Shown: positions 1 to 12,060 of the stretch, one piece after another
Position numbering within the stretch: position 1 is the first letter of the stretch
Layout of the letters: each line of letters begins with the position of its first letter
Assembly: GCA_002049455.2 (NCBI GenBank)
Contig: KV918939.1
Coordinates: 1-64,000 of the forward strand
DNA length: 64,000 nucleotides
Direction of reading: 5' to 3'
From: Porphyra umbilicalis
Lineage: Eukaryota; Rhodophyta; Bangiophyceae; Bangiales; Bangiaceae
The notes under the pieces: model-generated
Databases searched by the model: none
Told to the model about the DNA's origin: nothing
Seen by the model: the letters and a program-made list of their open reading frames with translations, nothing else
Made by a program: the position numbers and the translations under genes

Positions 1-671
1 CCCCCATGTAGCCCCCTGTGAGGAAAACACGATTTGGGACACCCCTCATCGAAGCTCCAGTTAGCACATGAGCTTTGGCGTTGCAAACCTGTAACCCCAA
101 GAACCTGAAAAAGACTGGCTCCAAGATCGGGGCTATCTGAGAGGTCCACAGAACAGGGCCCACAGGCGGGTACTAAGGAGTTGTCAGCCAAGAACGCGTC
201 GGGAGAGGCTCTTTCCATGGAGGCCAGCCGAGAATTTTCTCGTACCCCACGCCGCCTGCCCCCGTGCAGTGATGTGTCAGTCCTTCAGAAAACGCGCATG
301 TCTCATTTTTGGGACACGCACCATACCAATAAAAACGTGAAAAATACCCCCAGGTAGCCCCCTGTGAGGAAAACACGATTTGGGACACCCCTCATCGAAG
401 CTCCAGTTAGCACATGAGCTTTGGCGTTGCAAACCTTTAACCCCAAGAACCTGAAAAAGACTGGCTCCAAGATCGGGGCTATCTGAGAGGTCCACAGAAC
501 AGAGCCCACAGGCGGGTATTAAGGAGTTGTCAGCCAAGGACGCGTCGGGAGAGGCTCTTTCCATGGAGGCCAGTCGAGAATTTTCTCGTACCCCACGCCG
601 CCTGCCCCCGTGCAGTGATGTGTCAGTCCTTCAGGAAACGCGCATGTCTCAATTTTGGGACACGCACCATA
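1..671. repeat. 346-bp tandem repeat, about two copies
   Basis: Bases 1-325 recur at 347-671 with only scattered differences, giving a period of 346 bp. The second copy ends at the shared GGGACACGCACCATA and is followed by unrelated sequence. The first copy starts at the window edge, so the array probably continues to the left. Short open frames on both strands simply follow the repeat and resemble no known protein. It could be a satellite or the end of a tandemly duplicated element. Confidence 0.9.
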
Positions 672-1034
672 ACTGTCATCGTCTAGAGATTAGCGCAATA
701 ATAATCGACCCTATTAATAGTTGACAGAAGTATTGAGTGTTTGTCTCGCCGCGAGACACGAGACTCTCGCGATCTCCTGTTGTCCGACCTCGAGATAGTC
801 CATTGCTGCTTTCCGAAGCTGTAAGCCCGCTCAACCGGCGAAGCACCGGAATACCATCGCGACTGGATCGTGAGGTGGTGTCAGTTTCAATGCGTGAGAG
901 TACTCCAAGGCACTCCGGTCACACCCAAACCCAACGGTTGGCTGGGCGTCCGGCGGTAGATCCAACGGCTCTTGCAGACGGGACTTTCGTGAGGGGCGTC
1001 GAATGTGAGGCGGGACGCCGCGGTGCGAAAGGAG
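672..1034. other. No gene seen
   Basis: This unique stretch lies between the tandem repeat and the inverted-repeat element. Short frames exist but none has a recognisable domain. A small self-complementary CTCGCCGCGAGAC motif lies near 745. Confidence 0.5.
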
Positions 1035-2290
1035 CGTCGCTGCAGGCGGCAGCCCCAACAGAACGCCATTCTGTTCGGCGTCTGCTGCTGAACAGACGCC
1101 CAACAGATGCGATTCTGTTACAGTCCTGTTCGGTGCCCGGTGCTAGATCTCGGGATTTTTAAAAGGTCCGTGCAGCACATGTGATCGAGAACGTGACCGG
1201 GTGCTCTGGAGTAGGGCTATTGTGAGAAAAGGCTTGCGAATACAAGTTGCAGTCCAACGCGGGCAGACCGCTGCTGTTATTCCAATACATGTGATCCGCG
1301 CAATTCCTGGTCTGACGGTCTGGGCCAGGCTCTTGCGTCATGCCCACAAGACACAGAGCTACTCCTTTACTCGCTTCTACAAACACGAGCCTCAACGCAC
1401 CACCAACCCAGCCTGGTGCGAACAGAGACAGAGAAGCCCCACGAGAAGTAGAATGACCCAGTAGAAACAGTGAAGCACACGCAAGATAGAGAAGGTTAGT
1501 GCGCCTGTTCCCACAACGACCGCGTGAGGGAAAACGCATGCAGATCATGATCACCTACAGAGCCGCTAGCGCTGCAGAGCAGAGGTCGTGCCGCAGAAAC
1601 AGTCCGCAGCAAGTCGTGGGGGGGGTGCGGGGGGCTCGGGGGCAGGGGAACCGCACGCAAGGAAAGCGCCATGTAACGCACCACAGGCGATTGAGAAGCG
1701 TGCCCAGAGGCCATGCACCGATAGAGCAAGTGAAAAGGTTGAGGGAGGGCGTTGATGCCAGGGGGGAGGCGGTTGAGCTGGGCAGCTCGTGGAACGAGCG
1801 GTGTTCGTGGCAGTCGGCCGAAGGTAGCGGTTGCACAGTCGGAAAGCCATCGGCAAATGGCACGTGGGTGGTTGAGAAGACGAGATGGAAGGCTGCCTGC
1901 ACGCTGGAGGGCCAGTGGACCAACCCTTCTCCAACGAGCTACACATAAGGACAGGGCTGGCTGAGTCGTATTTGACATTACCTAGCGACGATGTGGCACT
2001 TCCTCGCACGGCAGTCCACGACGGGGTGGACCACATACTTTATTTGAAGCCTGAAACAGGCTTAGGCTTTCAAAATCTCACTAACCAACGTAAAGGGAGC
2101 CGTTACACGAGCCAGTTCCTGGCAGTGGAGGAACCGACACACGAGACAGACCAACAGCGGCGCCGAACAGAACGGCGTTCTGTTCGGCGTCTGTTCCCGA
2201 ACAGACGGCCCCAACAGATGGCCTTCTGTTCGGCTGTTGCCCAACAGCGATTCTGTTCGGCGTTCTGTTGGGCTGCCGCCTGCAGCGACG
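1035..2290. mobile_element. TIR element (non-autonomous) with CTGTTCGGCG palindromes
   Basis: The first 33 bases (1035-1067, starting CGTCGCTGCAGGCGGCAGCC) are repeated in inverse at 2259-2290 with one indel. Inside both ends lie clusters of a short palindromic motif built from GAACAGAACGCC / CTGTTCGGCG / CTGTTGGG, at 1055-1130 and 2155-2270. The 1.1-kb core has no recognisable transposase, so this looks like a non-autonomous foldback or MITE-like element. No convincing target-site duplication was found, so the boundaries are provisional. Confidence 0.6.
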
Positions 2291-3269
2291 AGATCAGTGG
2301 GCAACATGAACTAAAAGACACACCCATCATGCCATGTGAGTATGGCGAACGGCCGATATGATCGCATCTGCTCACACTTGGCAGTCCAAAGCAGATGCCC
2401 CCGCCCCCCCCTGGCAGTCACAAGCTCATGCCGCCCCTCCCCTCCTCGTCAGCTGCTCCCTGGCGCGCGCTGCGCCGTCACGCGCGGGAGGGCGCAGTGC
2501 GCGCCCCGCCGTCGCCCCCATCCCGCCGGCGGTAGCGGCGACGACTAACGTCGCGCTCACCGTCGCCGTCCAATCTGCTGGCCACGCCACCCAGACGTGG
2601 TCCCCCCCCCCCGACCCGACTGCGGGGAGCGCCCCAGCCCCGCCGCCGTCAGCTTCGTGCGACCGCTGGTCGCCGATGGCGTCGTACGGCGGCGACTGCG
2701 GCAACAAGGAAAAACTGCCGACGCGCCCCATGGTAGGGAGGGGGTAGCCAACTTCCCCGACCGCCCCCGCGGGCGGTCACCGCCACGGAGGATGTCGGCG
2801 CCGAGAGGGCCGGACCGTCCCCACGTGCCCCTGTCGTGCCCGCCCGCAGCCATGGGGGGGGGCGGCACCCTATGGCGTCGCCGCCTCTATGCCATTGACG
2901 GAACGGGCGACGCCCGCCCACTTTGAACAGGCGCAGCGACCGGCGCCCCTTCCCGCGTACACCCTCAGAGCACAGCCAACAACGCTTCATCGACTCCGCA
3001 TCCAAACCAAGTTAGGCCCACCACGTATAAAACACGTGGGTGTATGATTTGGTGTCGAGGACATGCCGACCCTGCAACCTCAAGGACCTGAGAGCTGCAT
3101 TGTGCTTAATGAAAAACAGGGGCTACATTCTTAAACCAACGAAAAAATATGTGGAAGTCAGAACGCTCAGGGCGGTTCCAACAATCGTCCTGATTTGGTA
3201 CACGTCCATCGAAACGAGATTTTCATTCGGGTCCCGATTCGGGCATACAGTGCATCGGCGAGCGCTTTT
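2291..3269. other. No gene recognised
   Basis: GC-rich sequence with overlapping open frames in several phases (for example 2358-2747 plus and 2649-3005 minus). These are expected in DNA this poor in A and T, and none shows a domain or family motif. The part from about 3000 to 3269 is more balanced in composition and is also empty. Confidence 0.5.
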
Positions 3270-3985
3270 CCCTGGCCTTTAGGACAGGGTGCTCTCAAAG
3301 TGTAGTGATGCACACATATACTTAGATCAAGGAACTTGCTCTTCGTTTCAGAGGTGGCAGTCTGCATTCGTGTCCTCAGGGAGCTGAGGGCGTGTCAGTG
3401 TTGGAAGGGTCGCGATGACGCTAAAAGCGAATGAAGTTACGTGGCTGAGAAGGACTGTCCTGCCACAGGGGTCACAGGGCCCAGACGGCGCCTGCCCCCC
3501 AGCCCCCCCCCACCGCCCCGAGTTGCGCGCGGCGACCGCGCGCAGCGACTTCTGGGGTTCAACGCGCCCACGATGACCCGCGGGTGATCGTGCCTGCTCG
3601 CCGGCTGTTGTTGCGGCGACTCGTCGGCGAGATCTGAAGCCATCTAGCGGCGCGGTCAGAGGCGCCCCGTCGCGCGGTGGTCGGTTCCACCCGCCCACCC
3701 GTGCGCCGTGTCGGCCGCCCCACCCGCCCTGCGCAGGTGCGCTACGCGGCGGAGTGACGGTCCCTCCCGTGGGCGTCGCGCGACGCCGGCAGGCCGCCGC
3801 CGCTGCGGTGGCGGAGGCGGCACCCCTTTTCCCGCCCCACGCCCCCCCCGCCACGGAAACGGGGCTGTACGCGCCCCCGTGCGCGCTCGCGGCTATGGAG
3901 CCGGCCTGCGTGCCCGGTGTCAGTGCGTCGCCGAGCGCGCCACCGCCCTCAAGGCCAGGGTATTGCACGCACGTGCCTGGAATCG
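3270..3985. mobile_element. MITE-like repeat R, uninterrupted copy
   Basis: A segment starting CCCTGGCCTTTAGG (3270) and ending CCTCAAGGCCAGGG (3960) has imperfect terminal inverted repeats of roughly 15-20 bp. A second copy in inverse orientation is split between 13029-13375 and 19002-19376. The shared sequence runs about 20 bp past the inner repeat, to around 3985 (CGATTCCAGGCACGTG on the minus strand). A minus-strand frame runs across it, and the matching frame is open in the other copy. No known protein resembles it and the two copies differ at many bases, so it is called a non-coding repeat. Confidence 0.65.
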
Positions 3986-5204
3986 CTACACTTCTGATGG
4001 AGAAAGCGATGCGCATCCTCCGATGCGAGCCCGATGACAAATACACTTCGCGAAGGAACTATATTCGCATTCGAGCAGTTCGGAGATACAGATTTTAGAG
4101 CCTCAGGACTGCGATCTCTCGCGATCTCGGACTGGAAGAGGGTGCTACTTGTGTGGCGCACCGCTGCCATGAAAACTCATGACGACTGTACTAAATAGAA
4201 GCTTCACTAATGAGCCCAAAAATAAAAGAACGAGATCATGGCTTGCTGATCCCGGCCAAGTCATCCACCCGCCTTTCTTTGTCATCCCCACGCGATAGAG
4301 CGGCCGTCGCATTCCCAGCGCGGCTCCTGTCTGCAGTGCCCCACCTCTCCCGCTGACATCTCCTTTCTCATGAGCAGCCCGGTCCTCTCCACCACGAGGA
4401 ACGCGCACGATGTCTCCCCATCTGTTTTCCGGCAGTTGTCCCATGTTCCGTCTTGACCCCGCTCCCGACGCCGACGGCCCCGTCTGGGATCCCATCTCGC
4501 TGTGCGCCCCCTTCCCCCGCCCCATGTCGAATGCCGCCACATCTCACAAGCTCACACGGTGAGACTGCTACGCAGTGGCAAGGCCGACCTCTACGCGGGT
4601 GAATGGGACGACAGACTACCAACCCCCGCCACAGTGGTCGACCGCCTCTCCCCTTCTCCGCTCGTCGTCCGGTGTGCGCTGCATGTCGACGGGGGGTGCT
4701 GCGGTCGGGCGTTCGCTACTGCCAGATAGACCAACCCCTGCCACGGCCAGAGGAGTCGACGAGGAAGAAGGGAAACGAGGTCACAACGACAAGTCCACTA
4801 TGGACCGGCCGCGTCCGCCAAACTCTGTACAACGACCAACCTTCCCCCTGCAGGGTCGTCGCAAAACCACACCCCACCGTCACGTTGGCTATCTCCCGCA
4901 CGTGCTTCTCGTCTGGGACACCTGCCGTGCACTCGACATCCCCTGGCAGGCAACCAGCGCGCGCGGCACCCCACGCGGCTGTTCGAGTGTGCCAAAATCT
5001 GTGTCACCCGCGGGGCCACCGCAGTGGTTCACAGGCACTCCCGCGGTGCCGTCTGGCACGTTGCCGATGCTGACACGGCCAATCACACCGCTCGTGTTAA
5101 AGCCCAGGCCGCCCGTGATGCCATCCGTACTGCCGTCGAGGCCGCTCGTGCTGTCGCCCGGCCAGAGAGCCCGGCCGTGTTTGTTCTCTGCACACGCAGC
5201 CGAG
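3986..5204. other. 3' flank of the TMEM184-like gene; no second gene recognised
   Basis: Open frames on both strands (4145-4540 minus, 4575-5231 plus, 4889-5611 minus) overlap one another and lack recognisable domains. An AATAAA-like string occurs on the plus strand near 4210, but no clear poly(A) signal for the minus-strand gene was found. Confidence 0.4.
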
Positions 5205-6698
5205 TCACCGCCGCTCCCGCGGCACCCGTGACCTCCTTGCTGTCGGCGCCCTGACGCTCGCCTCGCCTGGGGCGTCATGTCCCTCCTCAGCCAGTCGCGT
5301 GCTGGCAGCTGGCGCGCGCACGCGAGTCGGCGGCGGTCGCCCCCCGCCAGACGGCGCCACGGGAGGGGGCACCGTCGGGGGCGGCGGCGGCGGCGCCTGT
5401 CCAACCTCCCGCTCCGGGAACAGGGCGAGGTCAGCGACGCGCAGGCTCTTTCGCCGCCCCCCGCGCACGTCGACCAAATCGCCCGCCCCCCCCCCCCCCG
5501 ACACGTCGTCGCCGAGAATGGTGTCAGCTGACGCGACGAGCGGCTCGCTGTCGCGGAGCTCCCGCTCAAAGCCGCCGCTGCTACCGTACAACCGGTTTTT
5601 GGCGTCGGCAAGCACGTCCCTCACGTCGAGGACGTCCCCAAAGTTCCGCAACGCGGGGTGTGTTCGCCGTCGCCGCCCTGACGCGGGCGCCTCGGCAGCC
5701 GCTGCGTGCTTGCCCTTGGCGCCGCGAGCGCCCTTGACGGACGCCCCGCCGAAGCCAGCCTCCACATCCTCCCCGGCAGACAGGGTGCCATAACTGTCAT
5801 ACCGCCGGCTGCCCTCGTGCAGGCTCGACGCGGGCCCGCCCGGCGCGCCCTCGGGAGCGGCCGTCGCCGCCACCGCCGCTACGTGCTCGGTGTAGGGGAA
5901 GACAAATGCGTGGCAGACAGCGGCGGCGAGCATCTCCACGCAAATGAGCACGTCTTGGAGGCCCGTTGCCTGCTCGTGCGCGGTGTACCCGCCAACGTCC
6001 TTGAGGGCGCCAAGGCGGATGGCCACGGACAGCGCCACGCCCTGCCAAAAGGAGAAGAAGATGACGGCCTTGACGGCCAGGAATTTGGGCAGCGGCCGGT
6101 ACGGGCGCAGCAGCTCCTCAGCCGCGTGGTAAAACAGCACGAGCGCGTACAGAGCGACCGTCACGCTCACATTATTAGCGAGATAGACGAGGCCGCCGGC
6201 ACCGCGAAACGCAAACACCGAGTCGGGGTGCGCAGCGGTGTACAGGAGGAACAGAGAGCCCGCGGGTTTGGCAAACACAAATTGCAGGCAGGCCGCGCGG
6301 ACGGCAAACACAAAGGGCGCGCCGAGGTGGATGGGTGGCAGCCGGTCGCGCAGGGGAAAGGGGTGGTGCATCCGCGGCCGCGTTTCAAGAAAGTAGATAA
6401 GGCGCCGGTCCCCCCCGGAAAACTCGATGAGCAGCACGACAAAGTTGTAGATGACGTACGCCTCGTACCCGTCACGCACAATGTCGAGCAGCAGCGCCCA
6501 GTACTCACCGACGAAGAGGGCCAGGAAGGACGTCACGGAGTAGATGGGCACCATGACCAGGATGCGGACAATGTGCAGCTGAAACTGCGGCTGCACATAG
6601 TGCGTCAGGTGCATGTAGATTTCCCACGAGGAGGTGACCGTCGCCGCAGCGGCGCACAGGCCAGAGACGATCACCGCGATGGCCAGTGAGTTGACCAT
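5205..6698 (-). CDS. TMEM184/LAZ1-like seven-helix membrane protein (DUF300, OST-alpha family)
   Basis: This is the only recognisable host gene, 497 residues in one uninterrupted frame. The first 270 residues have the family layout of seven hydrophobic segments: about 5-23, 43-63, 80-93, 128-148, 168-190, 206-228 and 248-268. Family hallmarks are visible: FQLHIVRILVMVPIYSVTS (39-57), YEAYVIYNFVVLL (78-90), KPAGSL (144-149), KFLAVKAVIFFSFWQG (205-220) and LQDVLICVEM (247-256). Residues 275-497 form a low-complexity, probably cytosolic tail rich in G, A, P and R. The Met at 6698 is chosen because the hydrophobic first helix follows at once. Relatives act in organic-solute or lipid-related transport, or in vacuolar and brassinosteroid trafficking in plants (LAZ1). 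The substrate here is unknown. Both flanks are repeats. No intron is needed. Confidence 0.9.
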   Translation of the reverse strand: MVNSLAIAVIVSGLCAAAATVTSSWEIYMHLTHYVQPQFQLHIVRILVMVPIYSVTSFLALFVGEYWALLLDIVRDGYEAYVIYNFVVLLIEFSGGDRRLIYFLETRPRMHHPFPLRDRLPPIHLGAPFVFAVRAACLQFVFAKPAGSLFLLYTAAHPDSVFAFRGAGGLVYLANNVSVTVALYALVLFYHAAEELLRPYRPLPKFLAVKAVIFFSFWQGVALSVAIRLGALKDVGGYTAHEQATGLQDVLICVEMLAAAVCHAFVFPYTEHVAAVAATAAPEGAPGGPASSLHEGSRRYDSYGTLSAGEDVEAGFGGASVKGARGAKGKHAAAAEAPASGRRRRTHPALRNFGDVLDVRDVLADAKNRLYGSSGGFERELRDSEPLVASADTILGDDVSGGGGAGDLVDVRGGRRKSLRVADLALFPEREVGQAPPPPPPTVPPPVAPSGGGRPPPTRVRAPAASTRLAEEGHDAPGEASVRAPTARRSRVPRERR

Positions 6699-7145
6699 CG
6701 CGGGGAGGGCGCGGCCACTCCGAAGGAAGACGTGAGAAGCGTCGTGGAGACGGCAAGGTGCACGCTAGGAGATGCAAAAGTGGGTCGGTAGTGGTGGACA
6801 CCACCGCACAACAGGGAATAGAGTTGACGACGTGGCGACGGGAGTTCTGAGATAAGTCGCCACTGGTCGACCGACCTGGTGGCAACTGGGGGATGGGGGA
6901 ACGGGGGTAGAGAAGGAAGGGGGTAGGGGTGCGAGGAGGAAGATGGAACGTGGCGCCGACTGCGCGGCCGAGCTGACTGGGTGGTGGCAAGCGTGACGAC
7001 AGCACGCGCTGCCTCTGCGCGTTTCGTTCGGTAGAGGCGGCCGCAGCGACACTGTGTGTGAATAGTCTGACGACTTTGACGTGTGTCCAGCAATGGAGCC
7101 AACCGTCCAATACTCCAAACGTGGCTAAACGTGGCTCCGTTTGGT
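6699..7145 (-). promoter_or_regulatory. Presumed 5' flank of the TMEM184-like gene
   Basis: This is the region directly upstream of the minus-strand start at 6698. It has pyrimidine- and purine-rich tracts but no obvious TATA box. An AAACGTGGCT string is repeated near 7115-7135. Promoter function is inferred from position only. Confidence 0.25.
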
Positions 7146-10100
7146 CAATCGGGAAATGGTGGCTGGGTCGAGCTCCAAAACTTGGGTGAGACGGTCCAAA
7201 AATAGCCCTTCCTCACATCGTCGCGAAACTGTACCACGCTACTTGGGGACTTACCCCGGCGGTCTTCAGATTGGTGCCAGTACGTCTGAAATGGCTGTAC
7301 TGGGCCATATTCGACCCCGCTTTTCCTCAGTGTCTACACTATCAGTATAGATGGCATATTCGCATTTAAGAGCTACAGGACGCGGCCAGCACGGTTCTGA
7401 CACTGTTCAACCACATGTCTGGGAGCCGCCCCCCCCCCCCTCACAGCTCCAATTGGGGTCATCACCGCGCCTGCTGAGACAAGTCACGTAGTCCCCCTTG
7501 GTGCCACGATTGCGGGCGTGCCTGGGCATGATTCGTATTCAAGCAGCGGTTTGATACGTGATGCCAGCTGGAGAGCTGTCGTACAGGTCCACACCAGCTG
7601 AATACGTTTCAGAAAATAGAAGCGTCTTTTATGGCTCACCAGCACCTCCTGGCCGGGGGTATTGCAACCTCTTCCTAGCCCTCCTCGCGCCCGGTCCTCG
7701 CCACCCGCCCCAAGCCGCACCCAAAAAGCCAGAGCAAAGCAAGGACAGAGAGATAAGAACATGCGGCGCCCTTCCCCGCCATCGCTGTCTGCATCCGCGC
7801 CGTCCGCCACGGCTATAGGGCCAGAAGGGGCCGTAGGAGCAAAGGATGCTGTGGAACGAAATGATGCAGTAGGAGAATAATGGACGGTCCGGCAAAAATG
7901 GCCGATATGGGGAAAAGAGGCAGTACAGGGGAAAGAGCAGTGGGGAGGAAAGAGGCGGTTGGGTATTTGGGCAGTAGGGGAAACGGCGGCAGCAAAGGCC
8001 TTATGGACAGAGAGGTTCAAGCATATCACCGGACGGGATCACATTTGCGGGGGGACAGCGGCCGACCAAACCATTCACCGAGCACACAGAATACCCATCT
8101 CCTCGTCGTACTCCTCCCCACGACACCGGACGTACATGAGAGCCAAAAGTAGAAGAAGGGCAAGGGGGGCATCAACGATGCGCAGTTCGGGTGCGGTAGG
8201 TTCGCTCCGCGCTAGAGGATGCCTTCACACCGGCGTAACTCGCAGCCAAACCTTCACGCGCAACGACGCCGGTGACCGTATGCGGCCACTGTCCCGCAGC
8301 CGATCGCCTTTTAGGGCGTGGTGCGTATCCGGCGTCGATGGAGAGTCCGCTGCCGTTGACATCGACGAAGCGGAGGCGTTGGCATGGCCGCAACCTCGCT
8401 AGCAGGTGTAGTCGTTACGATGGGACCTGACCCGGGGGATCACTGGGGGTTCAGTGAGGGCCACGTATAGCGAAGCGCAGCCTTTCAGAAATCCAGCGAT
8501 GAACCGCTGGAGTTGATCCGTGACCAGTCTCGTCCAGGCTTTGCATCGGGGCATTGAATCGTCTCTCGCACGAAGATTCGCCGTCGACCTGGTGAGGCTA
8601 CAATTGCGATCCAGCGAGGCTACATGATGGAGAATCCCGCCGAATCCCACAGCCATCGGCGGAGACAACACCAGGACTGAGGGCGCCACTTGTAGCCTGC
8701 GCTTCCACTGGCTGGTGAGAGGCCAGTGGAGCCAGCGCCACCCGAGCATGGATATCACTTTCTGGGTGCAAATTCTAGGCCGCAGTACGGCCGAGTACAC
8801 GCTTTGCGCACCCCAGTAGTGTGGTACCTTTTCAAGAAGAGAATGCAGTACATATGCCCAATTTTGGCCGATCTGATCAGGAACTCAACTGGATCGAACA
8901 ATTATACAGTTTATATCTTAATAAATATTTGCCATGCCGATCTTTCAGAGACCTATGAGACGTCGTGTCGAGGACGTACAATCGGCCGGTGACGCATCAT
9001 GACGGAGGTTTTTCAAACTTTTGACACCTTGCGCGCACGTTATTCCAACAGTTGTCCTGTTTGCAGCCCGGCGCATGGTAATCCAGTCCTCTGTCCCCCT
9101 CGTAGTTCTCAATGGGAGCGTGCTCAGACGTAATTATCTTGCACGTTGGGAGTCATCTTCCGCATCGCAGGGCATCTGGGGCCAACAGGTTCGACACGGA
9201 CGCAGGCCACAGAAAATTGACCGAGTCTTTTCCGGGTCCAGGCTGAGGCCCTGTCTAAACGGCGCCTGTGTCAGCACATGTTTGGCTAGAGAAGTCCGTG
9301 TCGGAGCACAGCCGGGATGTGCCAGTCTTTATGGGACGCTCATGTGTCGAATTTTGATGGACTGCACAGTAGCCTCCACACTAAACGCAGCCCTCAGTAT
9401 CCACAATGATTCTCAATTTGGGGTGCATGCAGACAGAAGAGGACCGAACGCTATCCAACGCAGTCTTCCGCTCCACCACCGACCAACGAGCAGACGAAGC
9501 GACCCCCTCCCAACCCCGATGTCATGCCCTCCCTCCGTGCGCCATGGCGCATCCTGATGGAGCGACGGCTTCGCGCCGCGCGTGGTGAGATGGGATTGCG
9601 TCAGCCGCTCGTTCGTGCGCGCGCGCAGACGGCCGTCAGGCGGCGCTTCTGGTGAGCATCGCAACGGTGAACACCGCACCATACGTCTCGGGGCCGCGCA
9701 CGTGTGAGCGCGCGCCGGCCATGCGGTCCCGGTTGGGCGTGCAGCACAACTTGGCAGCATTTGTCCGAGATGGATATCCGTCTGTTGTCTCGCATAGAGC
9801 TGAGTGACTTTTGAGTACGGCGAGAACAAGCAGGATATGATGCAGGGGCAGCGAGGCTATTGGGAGGAGGGGGAAGAGGTTCAGGGAGACGGAAAGAGCG
9901 GGGTAAGAAATACCGGTCTGTGATGAACCCAGGGCGGAGTGCGCTGCGTCACGTCTGTTGCTGGAAGGGGTAGCTGAGAACGTGTCCTGGAGAACGCCTT
10001 CCAACGAGTGCCCGTGGCGTGCCAGAAGCGCTGGCCAGCGCGCACCGCGAGCCGCAGATCGAACGAGTCTTCCATTTGACAATAGAACTACGCAGGGGGG

Positions 10101-10799
10101 CCTCCTACGTGGCCTCTGGGTGTTCGGTAGTGTCTGCACGTGTCTGCGTGCCCGAGATAAAGAGAAGAAAACCGGGCGCACCCGCCGAGCGCGCTTCTAA
10201 GTTTGCGCAACTGCTTCTCAGACACGAAAACTTCCGAGTGCCCGGAAGACGCTTTGTGATGTTCCAAACACGAATACAGGATTTGAATTGGTCAGACACG
10301 ACCAGATATGCTGAGACACGCTTCAACGCGTCCCGTTAAGACACAGCCTGAGACGCAAGGAAGCTGGCTGCAAACGCCGGGAAACGCTGGGAAACGGGGC
10401 GCGTCTCAGGTGTGTCCTGGCTTCGATAATCGGCAGAGGGGCATATATATGCGATCGATCCCAGCTGTGTTCTGGTGCCTCTCAAGAGAGCTTCTGCCAC
10501 CCCATGTTTCCCTTTGCCGTCACCCGCCCCTCCCCCCCACGGCCCCACTGTGCAACAACTTCCCTTGCTTCTTTCCTCATTGTCATGCAACCATGAAGAA
10601 GACAGCAGACACAGAACCTTACTGAGTGCTGTGTTCGGTCGCCATTGGGGCTGTCCAGGTTTTTTTTCTTTCTCCAAAAACGGTCTTGTAGGCAGGGGAA
10701 CACGTTTTCCATGCTGAAAATATGCCTACGCTGCTGATGGAGCACGGACGAGCTTCGGCGAGCGCCGCTGCCGACAGAGCAAAATGAGAAGCGGGGCGG
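7146..10799. other. 3.6 kb without a recognisable gene
   Basis: Composition is mixed. Poly-C occurs near 7430, and there are AT-richer islands near 8830-8940 and 10255-10330. Open frames up to about 180 codons (7484-8029 minus, 9021-9557 plus, 9636-10181 minus) overlap each other, lack domains and look random. Very degraded transposon remnants cannot be excluded. Confidence 0.45.
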
Positions 10800-11405
10800 G
10801 GTCGTCGTCGTGGGGAGCGGCGTCGTAGTGGGGGGGGGGAAGGTCGTCGTGGGCGGGTGGGGCTTCGTTCCGGGCGAGGGAGCTGTCGTCGAGGGCGGGC
10901 GGAGCGTCGTCGTGGGGGGGGTTAGTCGTGGGGCGCGCGTCGTCGTGGGCGGAAGGCGCGTCGTTGTGGGCGTCATCGTGGGTGGGGAAGACGTCGTCGT
11001 AAGCAAGAGGAGCGTCGTCGTGGGCGTCGTCGTGGGCGTCGTCGAGGACGGAAGGGGCATCGTCTTGGGCGGGAGGGGCATTGTCGTGGGCGGGAGGGGC
11101 ATCGTCGTGGGCGCGACGGGCATCGTCGTTGGCGTCGTCGTGGGCGAGAGGGGCATCGTCGTGAGCGTCGTCGTGGGCGTCGTAGTTGGCGGGATGGGCA
11201 TTGTCTGGGGCTGAAAGGGCATCATCGTGGGCAGGAGGGGCATCGTCATGGGCGCGAGGGGCATCATCGTGGGCGTCGTCGTGGGCGCGAGAGGTATCGT
11301 CGTGGGCTTCGTCGTGGGCGGGATGGGCATCGTCTTTGGCGGGGAAGGCGTCGTTGTGGGGGTCGTCGTGAGAGGGGGGGGCGTCGTTGAGGGCGGGTAG
11401 GGCGT
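10800..11405. repeat. GTCGTGGGCG minisatellite
   Basis: About 600 bp consist of imperfect 12-18-bp units of the type GGCATCGTCGTGGGCG. On the minus strand the same bases spell alternating Asp-Asp-Ala-Pro and Ala-His-Asp-Asp repeats in one long frame. That frame continues antisense through a dead reverse transcriptase, so it is not taken as a gene. Confidence 0.85.
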
Positions 11406-11489
11406 CATCAATCATAACGCCAGACGCCGAACCCGTGTATGCTGCACCGTACCGGGCGCGGCCGCATCGGCGAGAAGAGATCGAAAATA

Positions 11490-12060
11490 AATTCAAGAAG
11501 ATGCTGTAGCTCAGCGCCATCGAGCCGTCGGACGCGGAATAGTCATTTCCCGTCGTCGTGGTCCCCAAGCCGGGTGGCCACTTCTGATTTGTGTTGACTT
11601 CCGGCCCCTGAACGAGTGAACCGTCAATAACGTGTACCCAATCCCTTGGATGGACGACTGCCTCGACTCCCTGTCGAATGCCACGGTGTTCTCCACCCTG
11701 GATTGCAATGCCGGGTACTGGCAGATCCCAATGGCCGTCGAGGATCGTGACAAGATCACGTTCACTTCCCACACGGGCCTGTTCCGGTTTTCCCGGCTCC
11801 AGTTTGGCCTCGTCAACGCCCCGGCGTCCGTCCAGAGCGCCCTGGATATCACGCTTTTGGGCCTCCGGTGGCAGACGTGCTGAGTCTACCTGCACGATGT
11901 CATTGTCTTCTCCCGGTCGGTGGACGACCATGTCCGGCACCGGCGGGAAGTACTGCTCCTCCCCGGGGAGGCCGGTGTCTCGATCAAGCCGTTCAAGTGC
12001 CATTTCTTCCAGCAAGAGTTCGAGCTGTGGCACCACATTCAGACTGTTCCCACTAGGAAT
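11490..12060 (+). pseudogene. Gypsy reverse transcriptase fragment (family G2), broken
   Basis: The plus strand encodes the palm of a Ty3/gypsy reverse transcriptase. The clearest part is 11632-11883, with YPIPWMDDCLDSL, FSTLDCNAGYWQI and FGLVNAPASVQSAL. Upstream, a decayed piece reads like SFPVVVVPKPGGHF, interrupted by stops near 11540, 11588 and 11609. A TGA at 11881 precedes VYLHDVIVFSR, where the catalytic YLDD has become YLHD. Thumb-like sequence follows to about 12050 and then fades. No LTRs are attached. A related connection/RNase H fragment lies at 20675-21113. Confidence 0.85.

Noticed and set aside
2155-2290. Regularly spaced palindromes that look like a CRISPR array
   Set aside because: Spacing and motif length are irregular, the motif lies at the ends of an inverted-repeat element, and the sequence is eukaryotic.
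3348-4046. 232-codon minus-strand frame in the MITE-like repeat
   Set aside because: The other copy also has an open frame, but the differences between copies are not concentrated at third codon positions as far as can be read, and nothing known resembles the peptide.
5706-6689. 327-codon plus-strand frame opposite the TMEM184-like gene
   Set aside because: It mirrors a well-supported gene; the GC-rich codon use of that gene keeps the opposite strand open.
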